Assembly (NCBI GenBank): GCA_013373545.1
Contig: JABXHQ010000025.1
Span: 1-64,000 of the forward strand
Direction: 5' to 3'
DNA from: Gammaproteobacteria bacterium
GTDB lineage: Bacteria > Pseudomonadota > Gammaproteobacteria > Enterobacterales > Kangiellaceae
Length of the DNA stretch: 64,000 nucleotides
Shown here: positions 38,084-47,092 of the stretch, piece after piece
How positions within the stretch are numbered: position 1 is the first letter of the stretch
Layout: every line of letters starts with the position of its first letter
Made by a program: the position numbers and the translations under genes
Notes under the pieces: generated by a model
What the model was told of the DNA's origin: nothing
Database searches by the model: none
The model's input: only the letters and a program-made list of their open reading frames with translations

Positions 38084-39147
38084 GATGCTGCATCCGTTTT
38101 ATTTAACATTTGCTGCAACGTCTCATCATTATCTTCTTGCGCACGAATTATTACTTCGCTGCCTGATTGCACACGGTTAATACCATGGACAATAATGCTA
38201 TCGCCAACTTCGAGTCCGGACAAAACTTCAACTTCGCCTTTACGCCGCTTGCCTAAGGTGATCTCCACCCGTTCAGCTATCATTTGGTTATCCTTGGCCA
38301 CTACTTTAAAAACAAAGCTGCGGGTAGCCGTCGGCATAATAGATTCTTCTGGGATCACAATAGTTTGCCGCGGATTAGCTTGCAGGGTCACTCGCATCAA
38401 TAAACCCGGCTTAAGATTAAAATCAGGATTCGGTAACTTCGCACGAATGACGACTGAGCGCGTGACGGGATCAATCCGACTATCAATACTGACTACCTGA
38501 CCGGTAAATAATTTACCGCTGAAAGCTTTTGACTTAGCAACGATGGTTTGCCCGGGCGCTACCGCCGATAAGAATAATGCGGGAATGGAAAAATCTAATT
38601 TGACTTGACGATCATCATCGATAGTAGTGACCAGCATACCCGGTTGAACGATGGCACCCACGGAAAGATTACGCAAACCAACGACCCCATCGAACGGCGC
38701 TCGAATTTGACGCTCGCTGATACGAGCTTTAATTGCCGACATCCTCGCGGTAGCGGTTTCGACTTCACGCTGCTGCTCGTCTAAAGTGGCCTGGGTTGCC
38801 GCATTACGCTTGGCAAGTGGTTCTAATCGACGTACTTGCTTGAGCGCTTCGTTTAGCCGCGACTGTTCTTCGCTCAATTCGGCTTGCTCTTGACGCGCGT
38901 CCAACTCAACCAAAAGATCTCCTTGTTTAACACGCTGCCCATCACTAAAGTGCACTCGAGTAACCCGTTCGGTCACGCTCGACATCAGCTCCACGCTTTC
39001 ATCAGCCCGCAATGTTCCCAGCGCTTCGACTTCATCGACAAACTCAACTTGCTTGACGGTAGTGGTGATTACGGGTGCTTTTGCCGCAAAAGCCCCTAAT
39101 GTCGCGGAACAAGCTACCATTAATAAGAGAAGTTGCTGTATTTTCAT
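38080..39147 (-). CDS. RND periplasmic adaptor (membrane fusion protein)
   Basis: The partner of the following RND pump. A signal peptide (about 1-21, MKIQQLLLLMVACSATLGAFA) precedes a barrel-sandwich hybrid (GTLRADESVELMSSVTERV), a coiled-coil hairpin (about 90-135) and IRAPFDGVVGLRNLSVGA. There is no lipobox at the cleavage site (the Cys is too early, followed by SATLGAFA). I start at ATG 39147; a TTG three codons upstream (39156) is the alternative. Length 355. No outer-membrane channel gene is adjacent. A promoter may lie at about 39170-39205. Confidence 0.92.
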   Translation of the reverse strand: MKIQQLLLLMVACSATLGAFAAKAPVITTTVKQVEFVDEVEALGTLRADESVELMSSVTERVTRVHFSDGQRVKQGDLLVELDARQEQAELSEEQSRLNEALKQVRRLEPLAKRNAATQATLDEQQREVETATARMSAIKARISERQIRAPFDGVVGLRNLSVGAIVQPGMLVTTIDDDRQVKLDFSIPALFLSAVAPGQTIVAKSKAFSGKLFTGQVVSIDSRIDPVTRSVVIRAKLPNPDFNLKPGLLMRVTLQANPRQTIVIPEESIMPTATRSFVFKVVAKDNQMIAERVEITLGKRRKGEVEVLSGLEVGDSIIVHGINRVQSGSEVIIRAQEDNDETLQQMLNKTDAAS

Positions 39148-39247
39148 CGGATTCAATTGCCTTAGCTAAATAGCTTAATAGTAGGTTATTTCTGTCGTGA
39201 TCGGTAACTGATAAAATCGATATCATTCATCGAATCTTTTAATCAAC

Positions 39248-39269
39248 AAAAAAGCAGGCCGAAGCCTGC
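39248..39269 (-). terminator. Rho-independent terminator after the DUF885 gene
   Basis: On the minus strand GCAGGC-TTCG-GCCTGC is followed by six T residues. A UUCG-type tetraloop makes it very stable. It lies 29 bases beyond the stop of the DUF885 gene and separates it from the RND operon downstream. Confidence 0.9.
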
Positions 39270-39297
39270 TGGTTTGTGCTAATGATTAAAAGCGTTT

Positions 39298-41112
39298 TTA
39301 ACGCGCTAGCGTATCGGCAATGTAGCGATCGACTATGCGCTCTAAAATAGCCAAAGGTACCGCGCCATTTTTCAACACCGCGTCGTGAAAATCACGTAAG
39401 TCGAATTTGTCACCAAGCTGCGTTTTCGCCTTCTCTCTTAGCTCAAGGATTTTGATCATCCCCACTTTATAAGAAGTCGCCTGGCCCGGCATAACAATGT
39501 AACGTTCAATTTCAGAAACCACGTCGCTCTTCGCCATTCCAGTATTATTCAGCATATATTCGATGGCTTCTTCACGCGTCCACTTTTTAGCATGAATACC
39601 GGTATCAACCACAAGCCGAACCGCACGGAACAATTCAGCTTGTAACCGCCCAATGTTATCAAATGGGTTGTTCTGAAAACCCAACTCCCATGCTAATTGC
39701 TCAGCATACAAAGCCCAACCTTCAGTGTATGCGGTAAAAGGTGCAAACTTTCTAAATAACGGTACACCCTCTAGTTCTTGTTGAATGGTAACTTGAAAGT
39801 GATGTCCAGGAACTGCTTCATGGTAAGCCAGAGTTCGCATACCATATTTTGGTGTCGCTTTAATGTCATATAAATTGGCATAAAAGATCCCAGGTCGCGA
39901 ACCATCAATGGCCGGCTGCTGGTAGTAAGCACCGGGTGATGTTTTCTCTTTAAATTCTGGAATACGTTTAACCGCAACAGTGGCTTTTGGACGTACTCGA
40001 AACGCTTCATCTAAACCTTTGTTAATTTCATCAATAATCGTTTGGTAGTCACTGAGAATTTGCTCGCGTCCGGTGTCACTATCGGCATAATAGAATCGTT
40101 GTTCATCGGCTAGTTGACTCATAACCGCAGTAAAACCTTGCTCAGTATCATAACCTTGCTCAGCTAAAATCGTCAGCATTTCTTGCTGAATGCGCTCGAC
40201 TTCACTCAAACCCGTTTGATGAATCTCTTCAGGCGTGTAGTCAGTGGTGGTAAATAGTTTTAACGCCGCACGATACGCTTGCTCACCCTTTGGCAGTTTC
40301 CACATACCATCGTCGCTGGTCGCTTTGTCACCGAGAGCGGCAAAGTAATCAATGAACGATTGATAGGCTGGATGTACGCTATCGGCGATGGCCAATTTCG
40401 CTTGTTGTAATAGCTGCGTTTGTTCATCTGTAGAAAGATCTGTTTTAGCTAGCTTGTCTTTTAGCGAGGTGTATAAAATATTTTCTTCAATTGGCTTATC
40501 AACAAACTCATTCATTTCAGCCAGCACACGGTCAATTACAAATCGCGGCGGAATAATTCCATTCTCTTCGCGAATGACTAATCCTTGTTTAATCTGTGAG
40601 AACTTGCGTTTCACCGCATGCAATCGCGCTATATAATCTTCTGCATCGCGCTCATCGTGCACCTGATGCTGGGCATCCATGAATGATGGAAAGTTAGATT
40701 GTGCACCAAACAGCTGATTCACCGGATAGTTGTGATAACGATAGGGCTCAAGCTCAATTGCGTAGTCCATTAAATACAGCATGATATCTTTCGACAACTG
40801 CTCGTCTTCTGTGAGATCTTCATAACTGAGCAACATCTCACGATATTCTTTTACCTTGGCAAATAGTTCATCGGTGCTTTCAGGGCTTGCATCGTCGAGC
40901 TGGCTTTGATGACCTTTAATGCCAAACCCTTCAAGAAAATGCAGGCTGGTTAAAGTTTCCGGACTGTCTTTAACCAATTCGTAAACCACTCGGTTAAAGA
41001 AAAAATTGATTGTCCAGGGGCGGCTTTCGAGATTATGCCAAATTGCGCCACCAATCAGGAGTGTCAGCGAAAAAATAATGGCCAGAAGCCATAAAAGTAT
41101 CTTTTTAAACAT
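39298..41112 (-). CDS. DUF885 family metallopeptidase-like protein
   Basis: A 604-residue protein with an N-terminal membrane anchor or uncleaved signal (about residues 2-24, KKILLWLLAIIFSLTLLIGGA), so it is probably periplasmic and tethered. The zinc-like motif is HEAVPGHH (431-438), with a downstream Glu in TEGWALYAE; this arrangement is characteristic of DUF885 proteins, thought to be carboxypeptidases related to M32-like gluzincins. No substrate can be named. Promoter-like boxes lie at 41151-41178 and GGGTAGGG precedes the ATG. The gene is flanked by a strong terminator and reads alone. Confidence 0.88.
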   Translation of the reverse strand: MFKKILLWLLAIIFSLTLLIGGAIWHNLESRPWTINFFFNRVVYELVKDSPETLTSLHFLEGFGIKGHQSQLDDASPESTDELFAKVKEYREMLLSYEDLTEDEQLSKDIMLYLMDYAIELEPYRYHNYPVNQLFGAQSNFPSFMDAQHQVHDERDAEDYIARLHAVKRKFSQIKQGLVIREENGIIPPRFVIDRVLAEMNEFVDKPIEENILYTSLKDKLAKTDLSTDEQTQLLQQAKLAIADSVHPAYQSFIDYFAALGDKATSDDGMWKLPKGEQAYRAALKLFTTTDYTPEEIHQTGLSEVERIQQEMLTILAEQGYDTEQGFTAVMSQLADEQRFYYADSDTGREQILSDYQTIIDEINKGLDEAFRVRPKATVAVKRIPEFKEKTSPGAYYQQPAIDGSRPGIFYANLYDIKATPKYGMRTLAYHEAVPGHHFQVTIQQELEGVPLFRKFAPFTAYTEGWALYAEQLAWELGFQNNPFDNIGRLQAELFRAVRLVVDTGIHAKKWTREEAIEYMLNNTGMAKSDVVSEIERYIVMPGQATSYKVGMIKILELREKAKTQLGDKFDLRDFHDAVLKNGAVPLAILERIVDRYIADTLAR

Positions 41113-41150
41113 GTCCCTACCCTTTGTTGTTATTTATTTACTGGTATTGA

Positions 41151-41178
41151 ATTCTAAAACTATCAAAACAAGTTACAA
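41151..41178 (-). promoter_or_regulatory. Candidate promoter of the DUF885 gene
   Basis: On the minus strand TTGTAA (plus 41173-41178), a 16-base spacer and TAGAAT (plus 41151-41156, five of six matches). The leader would be about 32 bases and contains the ribosome site. Confidence 0.5.
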
Positions 41179-41218
41179 CAGGGCAGCGAAAAAGTATTGC
41201 AAAATTTATCAGCGGAAG

Positions 41219-41242
41219 AAAAAAGCCCCGAAAAATCGGGGC
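41219..41242 (-). terminator. Orphan rho-independent terminator
   Basis: On the minus strand GCCCCGA-TTTT-TCGGGGC followed by six T residues, as strong as any in the window. No recognised minus-strand gene ends here: the next minus-strand gene start (DUF885) is downstream. It implies an unrecognised short transcript reading from about 41463 or above. Confidence 0.85.
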
Positions 41243-41638
41243 AAATTAGGGGTCGAAATATCAGTCAGTTCAACTAGGATGAAAACTACATTGAGTACTG
41301 CTCCTGAATGCACCAGTTTAACGCTTCCTGACTCACTCGAGTCACAAGGCGCTAACTCAGCATCAACACTAGCTTTCGCCCCTAACCCTAAAGTCTCGCA
41401 GCGATGATGAAAAGCCCAGAGCTCGGGATTTGCGAATGGTTTATCATTTTGCTCCTCAATCATCGCGAAAATATGGCAAAAGTACGCCTCTGAACACAGT
41501 GATTAAATTCTGATGGACTATAGGAAAAAGCAGCGAATTCCAGTAAACTGCGGCGATACTAAATGAGATAGGGATATTGGTGAGCTCGCAAATTCCGCGA
41601 ACTGACTGCTCAAATAACAACCAACACAGCGGTTTTTG
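41243..41638 (-). other. Intergenic region with possible short transcript; no certain gene
   Basis: This 396-base stretch lies between the orphan terminator and the RDD gene. On the minus strand an 84-codon frame (start 41463) runs into the terminator, and a 19-codon frame starting at 41447 has a fine ribosome site (GAGGAG). Neither resembles a known protein, and the first ends within the terminator hairpin, which argues against it being a normal gene. A TATAGT box (plus about 41518-41523) could drive a small RNA. The plus-strand promoter of the RDD operon should also lie here, but no strong match is seen. Confidence 0.4.
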
Positions 41639-42322
41639 ATGTTAGATACCAATCTTCGAGTTGAAGTACCAGAAGGCATAGCTATAAACCTCCCACTCGC
41701 CGGCCCTGTGGTCCGTTGCCTTGCATTTTTGATCGATCTATTGATTCGCATCGGAGTTTACTTGGCACTAGGAACCGTATTTGGCGTTATGGGCATTTTC
41801 GGTGAAGGCTTGATGCTCATTTGCTTATTTGCCATTGAGTGGTTTTATCCCGTGGTATTCGAAATTTTTAATGGTGGTGCCACACCCGGCAAAAAGCTGT
41901 TCGAAGTCGCAGTGGTCAATGACGATGGCACGCCGGTCACTTGGGGCGCTTCCATCGTTCGCAATATCTTACGCGCCGCCGATATGTTCCCCTTTTTGTA
42001 CTTAACCGGCCTTGTCAGCATGTTACTTAATGGCCAATTCAAGCGTTTGGGTGATTTAGCCGCTGGCACCATTGTCATTCATCGCAAAACCTACTCGCAT
42101 AGTGGCCACTTACCCGAAGCCAAAAGTCATAAAGCCAAAGTGGCCTTGACCCTTGAAGAACAAAGCGCGCTGCTGCACTTTGGCGAACGCAGTGGTCAAC
42201 TAAGTAAAGCTCGCAGTCTTGAGTTGGCAGATATTCTAGCCCCGGTCGTTGATGGCCAGGAGTCTTCCCAGCGCATGGCTGCAATACTCGGAATTGCGAA
42301 TTGGTTGCGAGGTAGACGGTGA
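41639..42322 (+). CDS. RDD family membrane protein
   Basis: A 227-residue protein with a transmembrane RDD domain: three or four hydrophobic segments within about 25-140 and the motif RCLAFLIDLLIR near the N terminus, followed by NGGATPGKKLFEVAVV and FKRLGDLAAGTIVI. The C-terminal ~75 residues are soluble and helical. The ATG at 41639 is chosen; a TTG directly before it is possible. It is the first gene of a six-gene cluster and overlaps the next by four bases. RDD proteins are poorly understood; some act as ion antiporters. Confidence 0.9.
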   Translation: MLDTNLRVEVPEGIAINLPLAGPVVRCLAFLIDLLIRIGVYLALGTVFGVMGIFGEGLMLICLFAIEWFYPVVFEIFNGGATPGKKLFEVAVVNDDGTPVTWGASIVRNILRAADMFPFLYLTGLVSMLLNGQFKRLGDLAAGTIVIHRKTYSHSGHLPEAKSHKAKVALTLEEQSALLHFGERSGQLSKARSLELADILAPVVDGQESSQRMAAILGIANWLRGRR

Positions 42323-43290
42323 GACAGCAAGAGTTTGAAGATAAATACCGCGGTCAGTGGCAAGCCTTTCACGCGCTGTTGGACAAAATGTCCGGTAGTC
42401 ACAAAACTCAACTCAGTCATAAAGAGCTAAGCCTGTTTCCGACACAGTATCGAAACATCTGTCACTCATTAGCAATTGCAAAAGAACGCCAATATAGCCC
42501 CTATTTAGTCGATCACCTCGATACTCTGGTTCTGCGCGGTCACCAATTATTTTATAACAAGCGGCAACGTATCGGACGGCGAATTTTTGAATACATTGCA
42601 CATGGCTTTGCTCGCGAGATTCAAAATAATCGCGGCTTATTTTTGCTCAGCCACGCAATATTTTACGGTCCGGCGCTGATTATCTTTGCGCTAACGTTGC
42701 TCAATCCTGACCTAATTTACAGCCTACTGCCGCACGACCAAGTCGCCAGTTTCGAGTCAATGTATAATCCAGAGCAAACAGTCTTAGGTCGAGAGCGCGA
42801 GTCTGATACTGACTTTTATATGTTCGGACATTATATCCGAAATAATATTGGTATTGGCTTTCAAACCTTTGCCACCGGCATCTTATTTACCCTCGGAACT
42901 CTATTCTTCTTAATTTTTAACGGTATATTTTTCGGTGTCATCGCAGCGCATATCATTAATATTAAATATCAAAGTACGTTTTTCTCATTCGTTATTGGGC
43001 ATGGTTCGGTTGAGCTAACAGCCATAGTGATTGCAGGTATGGCCGGTATTAAGCTCGGCTGGGCCCTCATCGCACCTGGCAACTTTAGCCGCTTAGATGC
43101 CCTAAAACTCAGCGCCCAAAAAGCCGTGCAACTCATGTATGGCGTTTTCTTCTTTTTGTTGTTGGCCGCGTTCATCGAAGCTTTTTGGTCGTCTAGCACA
43201 ACTATTAGCAACACGGTTAAGTACATCGTAGGCGCAAGCTTATGGACTTTGGTGTACAGCTACTTGCTGTGGCCGCGGAGTAAAGTTTAA
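42319..43290 (+). CDS. Stage II sporulation protein M-like membrane protein
   Basis: A 323-residue membrane protein with a soluble N-terminal ~100 residues (MRQQEFEDKYRGQWQAF) and about five hydrophobic segments from residue 110 onward. The SpoIIM-like pattern is FNGIFFGVIAAHI and FVIGHGSVELTAIVIAGMAGIKLGWALI. Non-sporulating proteobacteria keep this family next to MoxR and DUF58 genes. The start is GTG overlapping the RDD stop (GTGA), with GAGG six bases upstream. It shares one base with the next gene (TAATG). Confidence 0.88.
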   Translation: MRQQEFEDKYRGQWQAFHALLDKMSGSHKTQLSHKELSLFPTQYRNICHSLAIAKERQYSPYLVDHLDTLVLRGHQLFYNKRQRIGRRIFEYIAHGFAREIQNNRGLFLLSHAIFYGPALIIFALTLLNPDLIYSLLPHDQVASFESMYNPEQTVLGRERESDTDFYMFGHYIRNNIGIGFQTFATGILFTLGTLFFLIFNGIFFGVIAAHIINIKYQSTFFSFVIGHGSVELTAIVIAGMAGIKLGWALIAPGNFSRLDALKLSAQKAVQLMYGVFFFLLLAAFIEAFWSSSTTISNTVKYIVGASLWTLVYSYLLWPRSKV

Positions 43291-44879
43291 TGAAGCTTGA
43301 AGCGATCACGGCAAAAGTTAAGCCACGCTCGGGGTGGGAGTCTATCGACCTAGGCTTTCGCATGGTACAACAACACTGGCTCGCGCTCTATATCATTTGG
43401 CTAGGCATAACCTTACCCATTTTTGCTACCGCAACCTGGCTATTTACCGATCATTTATTTTGGGTGGTGTTTCTGTTTTGGTGGTGTAAGCCAATATTTG
43501 AAACGGCTTTGCTAAATTATCTTGCGCGCGCCCTATTTGGTGAGTTTCCAACTTTTGGCAGCACGCTAAAAACCTTTCACCGTTATGCGTTTACCCAATG
43601 GTTTGCCAATCTAACTTGGCGAAGATTCAGTTTTACACGTTCAATGGATCTGCCGATTGCACAACTAGAAGGTCTTTCAGGCAGTCGCCGCGGCCGCCGA
43701 ATTAGAACCCTCCACGCATTTAATTCAGGTGCGGCCGTTTGGCTAACAATCCTATTATTTTTACTCCAGATAGCCTTCTATTTTAATATTTTTGGTATTC
43801 TGTTTTGGTTAATACCAGAGGTGTATATCGATTCATTTTTCACCGAAATAGAAGATCTACTTTGGGCGGAAAATTCAGTCAGCGCACAGCTATTCCAAGC
43901 CTATGTCATGTACTTGGTATTTACCTTCTTCGCGCCTTTCTATGTCGCCGGTGGTTTTTCGATTTATATCAACCAAAGGACCATTCTGGAAGCCTGGGAT
44001 ATTGAGTTAGTATTTAAAAAGCTAGCGCAGCGGGTAACTGCAAATAAAGATTATCTTTCATCAATTTCATCAAGCGTGCTGATAATCTTATTCAGTGGTA
44101 CGTTAGTTTTTTTCTCACCGACTTCGCCAGCACAAGAAGATCCCAGCAACTCAGATGTCTCGTCGTACTCAATAAGCGAAGAAAAAAAACGAGAAGTTAA
44201 AAAAGAGGCGCAGGCAATACTCAATAGTCCTCCGTTTGTCAATTCGACACAAGATTCAGAGTTAATATTTGAAATTGATTTTGACTTTAGCTTTGACAAA
44301 GACGATGAAGATAAGGAAGAAGAGCCCAAGGCGCGCTCAACCAACACACGCGACTTGGGTATGGGTGGTGCTTTTGTCGGGCTTGCTCAACTATTCGAGG
44401 TTGTACTTTGGTTGGTCGTCATCGCGCTGGTCGTTTGGTTTGTTATCAAACTTATTGGCCGGCAGTCATTTTCACGCAAGAAATCAAAAAAGCTGACCGA
44501 GCGTCCAGAGGTTTTGTTTGGTCTTGATCTCAATGACACACCGCTGCCCGATGACCCAGCTCAGCAGGCGCGGAAACTTTGGCAATCAGCAGAACATCGG
44601 CAAGCGTTATCACTGTTACTCAAAGCAGCGCTGGTGCGCTTAATTGACGACCATAATTGTCGTTTCGAAGATGGCTATACCGAACTTGAATGCGCTCGCG
44701 TGGTTAACCATGCAACCGAATCCTCAGTGGCGCAGTATTTTTCTGAGCTAATTGCCGTTTGGCGGATGTTCGCCTATGCGCATCAGTTACCTGATAGCGA
44801 AACATTTCACTTTTTGACTGACAACTTTAATTCAATATTTAGTCAACCAACGACAGCGGAGGAAACAGCAAGTGAGTGA
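43290..44879 (+). CDS. Membrane protein with DUF4129-like C-terminal domain
   Basis: A 529-residue protein with several helices in the N-terminal half (about 30-75, 145-175 and 205-230, and another near 255-275), a long acidic periplasmic linker (about 278-355, rich in Ser, Glu and Asp), a further helix (about 370-390, LWLVVIALVVWFVIKLI) and a cytoplasmic C-terminal domain resembling DUF4129 (ARKLWQSAEHRQALSLLLKAAL...DDHNCRFEDGYTELEC). DUF4129 domains commonly occur with MoxR/DUF58 clusters, supporting the assignment. No enzymatic motif is seen. Confidence 0.8.
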   Translation: MKLEAITAKVKPRSGWESIDLGFRMVQQHWLALYIIWLGITLPIFATATWLFTDHLFWVVFLFWWCKPIFETALLNYLARALFGEFPTFGSTLKTFHRYAFTQWFANLTWRRFSFTRSMDLPIAQLEGLSGSRRGRRIRTLHAFNSGAAVWLTILLFLLQIAFYFNIFGILFWLIPEVYIDSFFTEIEDLLWAENSVSAQLFQAYVMYLVFTFFAPFYVAGGFSIYINQRTILEAWDIELVFKKLAQRVTANKDYLSSISSSVLIILFSGTLVFFSPTSPAQEDPSNSDVSSYSISEEKKREVKKEAQAILNSPPFVNSTQDSELIFEIDFDFSFDKDDEDKEEEPKARSTNTRDLGMGGAFVGLAQLFEVVLWLVVIALVVWFVIKLIGRQSFSRKKSKKLTERPEVLFGLDLNDTPLPDDPAQQARKLWQSAEHRQALSLLLKAALVRLIDDHNCRFEDGYTELECARVVNHATESSVAQYFSELIAVWRMFAYAHQLPDSETFHFLTDNFNSIFSQPTTAEETASE

Positions 44880-46095
44880 GCCCGCTGCAGCTAATCAATC
44901 CGTAAAAAGAGTCCAAATCAGTCGTAATTTTATTTGGACGGCAGCGCTAATTTTGCTGCTTGGGATTCTATCTATTTGGTTAATATCGAACGCTAACCGA
45001 CGCTACTTTGAACAGCAATTACCACCTTCGGTTGAAGTTCGTAAAAATCCTTTCTTAGCGGTGGAGCAATTAGGCGCAAAGTACGGTGATAGCATTACCA
45101 CCTTACGAGACTTTTCACTATTTGACGATGCTATTGATCCCAATAGCATCGTTATCATTACCAATAGTCGCAAACCCCTTAGTCAAAACCGTCTACAAGC
45201 GATAAAAGACTTTGTTGAGCAAGGTGGTTTTTTAATATTAGTAGCCGAAGAAGTTTTCGATGACGAGCAACAAGCGAGTGGCGCGCCACTACTTGACGAG
45301 CTCGACGTCAGACTTTATCTCAATGATGAGTCAGTAAGTAGTAGCCGAAGTTTATTTGGCAGCGATCTTTTTTATTCCTATTATAACGAAAATAGTGCTC
45401 TCGAATTTGATGGCGAAGATGCACCGATTAATGTTTCTTTTAATTCCAATCGGTATTTGGTCGACGCATCAGGTGATGCTTTTTATATTGCCGGTTCAGA
45501 GGAAAACAATCATCTCATTCAGTATCACTACGGTGACGGAATCATAACTGTATTCAGCGACATTAGCTTTTGGACTAATGACCGATTAGGTGATAATGAT
45601 CATGCCTATTTCTTTCGCATGCTAACCGAAACTTTTCCGGTTTATATTGTTTATAATCCGCAAGTTCCTTCGCTTTTCTCGCTCACTTGGCAACATGCCA
45701 ACTATTTATTAATTTCTTTATTACTATTTATTGCCGTTTTAATTTGGTACAAGCAAATTAAAACCGGTCCGGTTTTCCCCCAGTTTTCCAATGATAGCCG
45801 CAGCCTTTTACAGCATATTGAAGCCGCTAGCGCGTTCAAAACTCGGTATTGCGGGTTACCGGAATTATTCGAGCAAGCTAAAAATGACCTATTCAAAAAA
45901 ATTGCGCGGCGTCACCACGGCTTCTTGGAATGGCCGCCACAAAAACAAATTGAACATATTGCGGCGCAGACTCAGCAAAACGAAGACAAGATTAGTATTA
46001 TTTTTAAACCTACTGATGATGCGCAAATTTTTACAATGCAAATTGCTTTGATTCAGAAAATCAGATTAAAGATGGATGGAAAACGATATGAGTGA
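44872..46095 (+). CDS. DUF4350 domain protein
   Basis: A 407-residue protein with an N-terminal membrane helix (about 19-41), an extracytoplasmic domain (about 45-265) with a GATase-like fold pattern seen in DUF4350 (SIVIITNSRKPLSQNRLQAIKDFVEQGGFLILV, shortened to VEQGGFLILVAEE), then a second membrane helix (about 282-298) and a cytoplasmic helical tail. It starts with GTG eight bases before the stop of the previous gene, with GGAGGA upstream. Its role is unknown; position between DUF4129-like and MoxR genes is typical. Confidence 0.82.
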   Translation: MSEPAAANQSVKRVQISRNFIWTAALILLLGILSIWLISNANRRYFEQQLPPSVEVRKNPFLAVEQLGAKYGDSITTLRDFSLFDDAIDPNSIVIITNSRKPLSQNRLQAIKDFVEQGGFLILVAEEVFDDEQQASGAPLLDELDVRLYLNDESVSSSRSLFGSDLFYSYYNENSALEFDGEDAPINVSFNSNRYLVDASGDAFYIAGSEENNHLIQYHYGDGIITVFSDISFWTNDRLGDNDHAYFFRMLTETFPVYIVYNPQVPSLFSLTWQHANYLLISLLLFIAVLIWYKQIKTGPVFPQFSNDSRSLLQHIEAASAFKTRYCGLPELFEQAKNDLFKKIARRHHGFLEWPPQKQIEHIAAQTQQNEDKISIIFKPTDDAQIFTMQIALIQKIRLKMDGKRYE

Positions 46096-47092
46096 TGACA
46101 TTCAAGCACCAACAACTAATGATTCAATTAACCCTGAACTCGAAACTAGTTATCAAACGGCCAATAAGATTAAACAACAGGTCGAGCAAGTTTTAATTGG
46201 ACAGTCGGATGTTTTACAACAAGCACTAGTATGCTTATTTGCTTCGGGTCACCTATTATTAGAAGGTGTACCAGGAATCGGAAAAACATTGCTAGTACGC
46301 GCCTTATCAAAAAGTTTTGGCGGTGACTTTTCACGCATTCAGTTTACCCCCGATTTAATGCCGAGCGATGTAACCGGCCACGCAGTATACGATCCTAAGT
46401 CAGAGAAGTTTCGCATTCGTAAAGGCCCTGCATTCACCAATTTATTGTTAGCCGACGAGATCAATCGCGCACCAGCAAAAACTCAAGCGTCATTGCTGGA
46501 AGTTATGCAAGAACAACAAATTACTATTGAAGGCAATGCTTATCATACTGATAAGCCCTTTATGGTAATGGCAACTCAAAACCCTCTCGAACAAGAAGGC
46601 ACCTATCCACTACCCGAAGCAGAACTCGATCGCTTTTTGATGAAAGTTTATATGGAATATCCGGAGCAGGACGATGAAGTGCTGTTGGTAAAAAAGATTA
46701 CCACCGGACAAATATCTAACACAGCTCTGCTCGATATGGTGCAAGAAGTCGCAACACCCGAAGACATCATTAAAGGCCAACAAATCGCTAGTAAGGTAGA
46801 AGTCGATGATAGCTTATTTGATTATGCCGTGCGTATCGTTGCCGCGACAAGAAAATGGCCAGGCATTCGAATGGGTGCCAGTCCGCGAGCCAGTCTCGCT
46901 TTGATCCGCTGTTCGCGTGCCTTAGCCATGCTTAATCGTCAAAGCTTTGTTACCCCCGACGAGATAAAGCAAGTGGCTGCGCCAATTATTCGTCATCGTA
47001 TTCAATTGTCGGCCGAGCTTGAAATTGAAGGCATTTCAGTTGATGACGTGATTAAAGATATCTTAAATCAAGTAGAAGCTCCACGCCAATGA
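46088..47092 (+). CDS. MoxR family AAA ATPase
   Basis: A soluble chaperone-type ATPase of about 334 residues. Walker A is EGVPGIGKTLL, Walker B LLLADEINRAP, sensor 1 MATQNPLEQEGTYPLPEAELDRF (cited as ATQNPLEQEGTYPLPEA) and the arginine-containing GASPRASLAL in the lid; all are MoxR hallmarks. I choose the ATG at 46088 with GGA seven bases upstream; an ATG four codons earlier (46076) is possible. It overlaps the DUF4350 gene by eight bases and DUF58 by four, so its translation is coupled to both. Confidence 0.95.
   Translation: MSDDIQAPTTNDSINPELETSYQTANKIKQQVEQVLIGQSDVLQQALVCLFASGHLLLEGVPGIGKTLLVRALSKSFGGDFSRIQFTPDLMPSDVTGHAVYDPKSEKFRIRKGPAFTNLLLADEINRAPAKTQASLLEVMQEQQITIEGNAYHTDKPFMVMATQNPLEQEGTYPLPEAELDRFLMKVYMEYPEQDDEVLLVKKITTGQISNTALLDMVQEVATPEDIIKGQQIASKVEVDDSLFDYAVRIVAATRKWPGIRMGASPRASLALIRCSRALAMLNRQSFVTPDEIKQVAAPIIRHRIQLSAELEIEGISVDDVIKDILNQVEAPRQ

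Noticed and set aside
41209-41463. 84-codon minus-strand gene
   Set aside because: It ends inside a terminator stem and T tract, and no family is recognised. Kept only as evidence for an undefined transcript.
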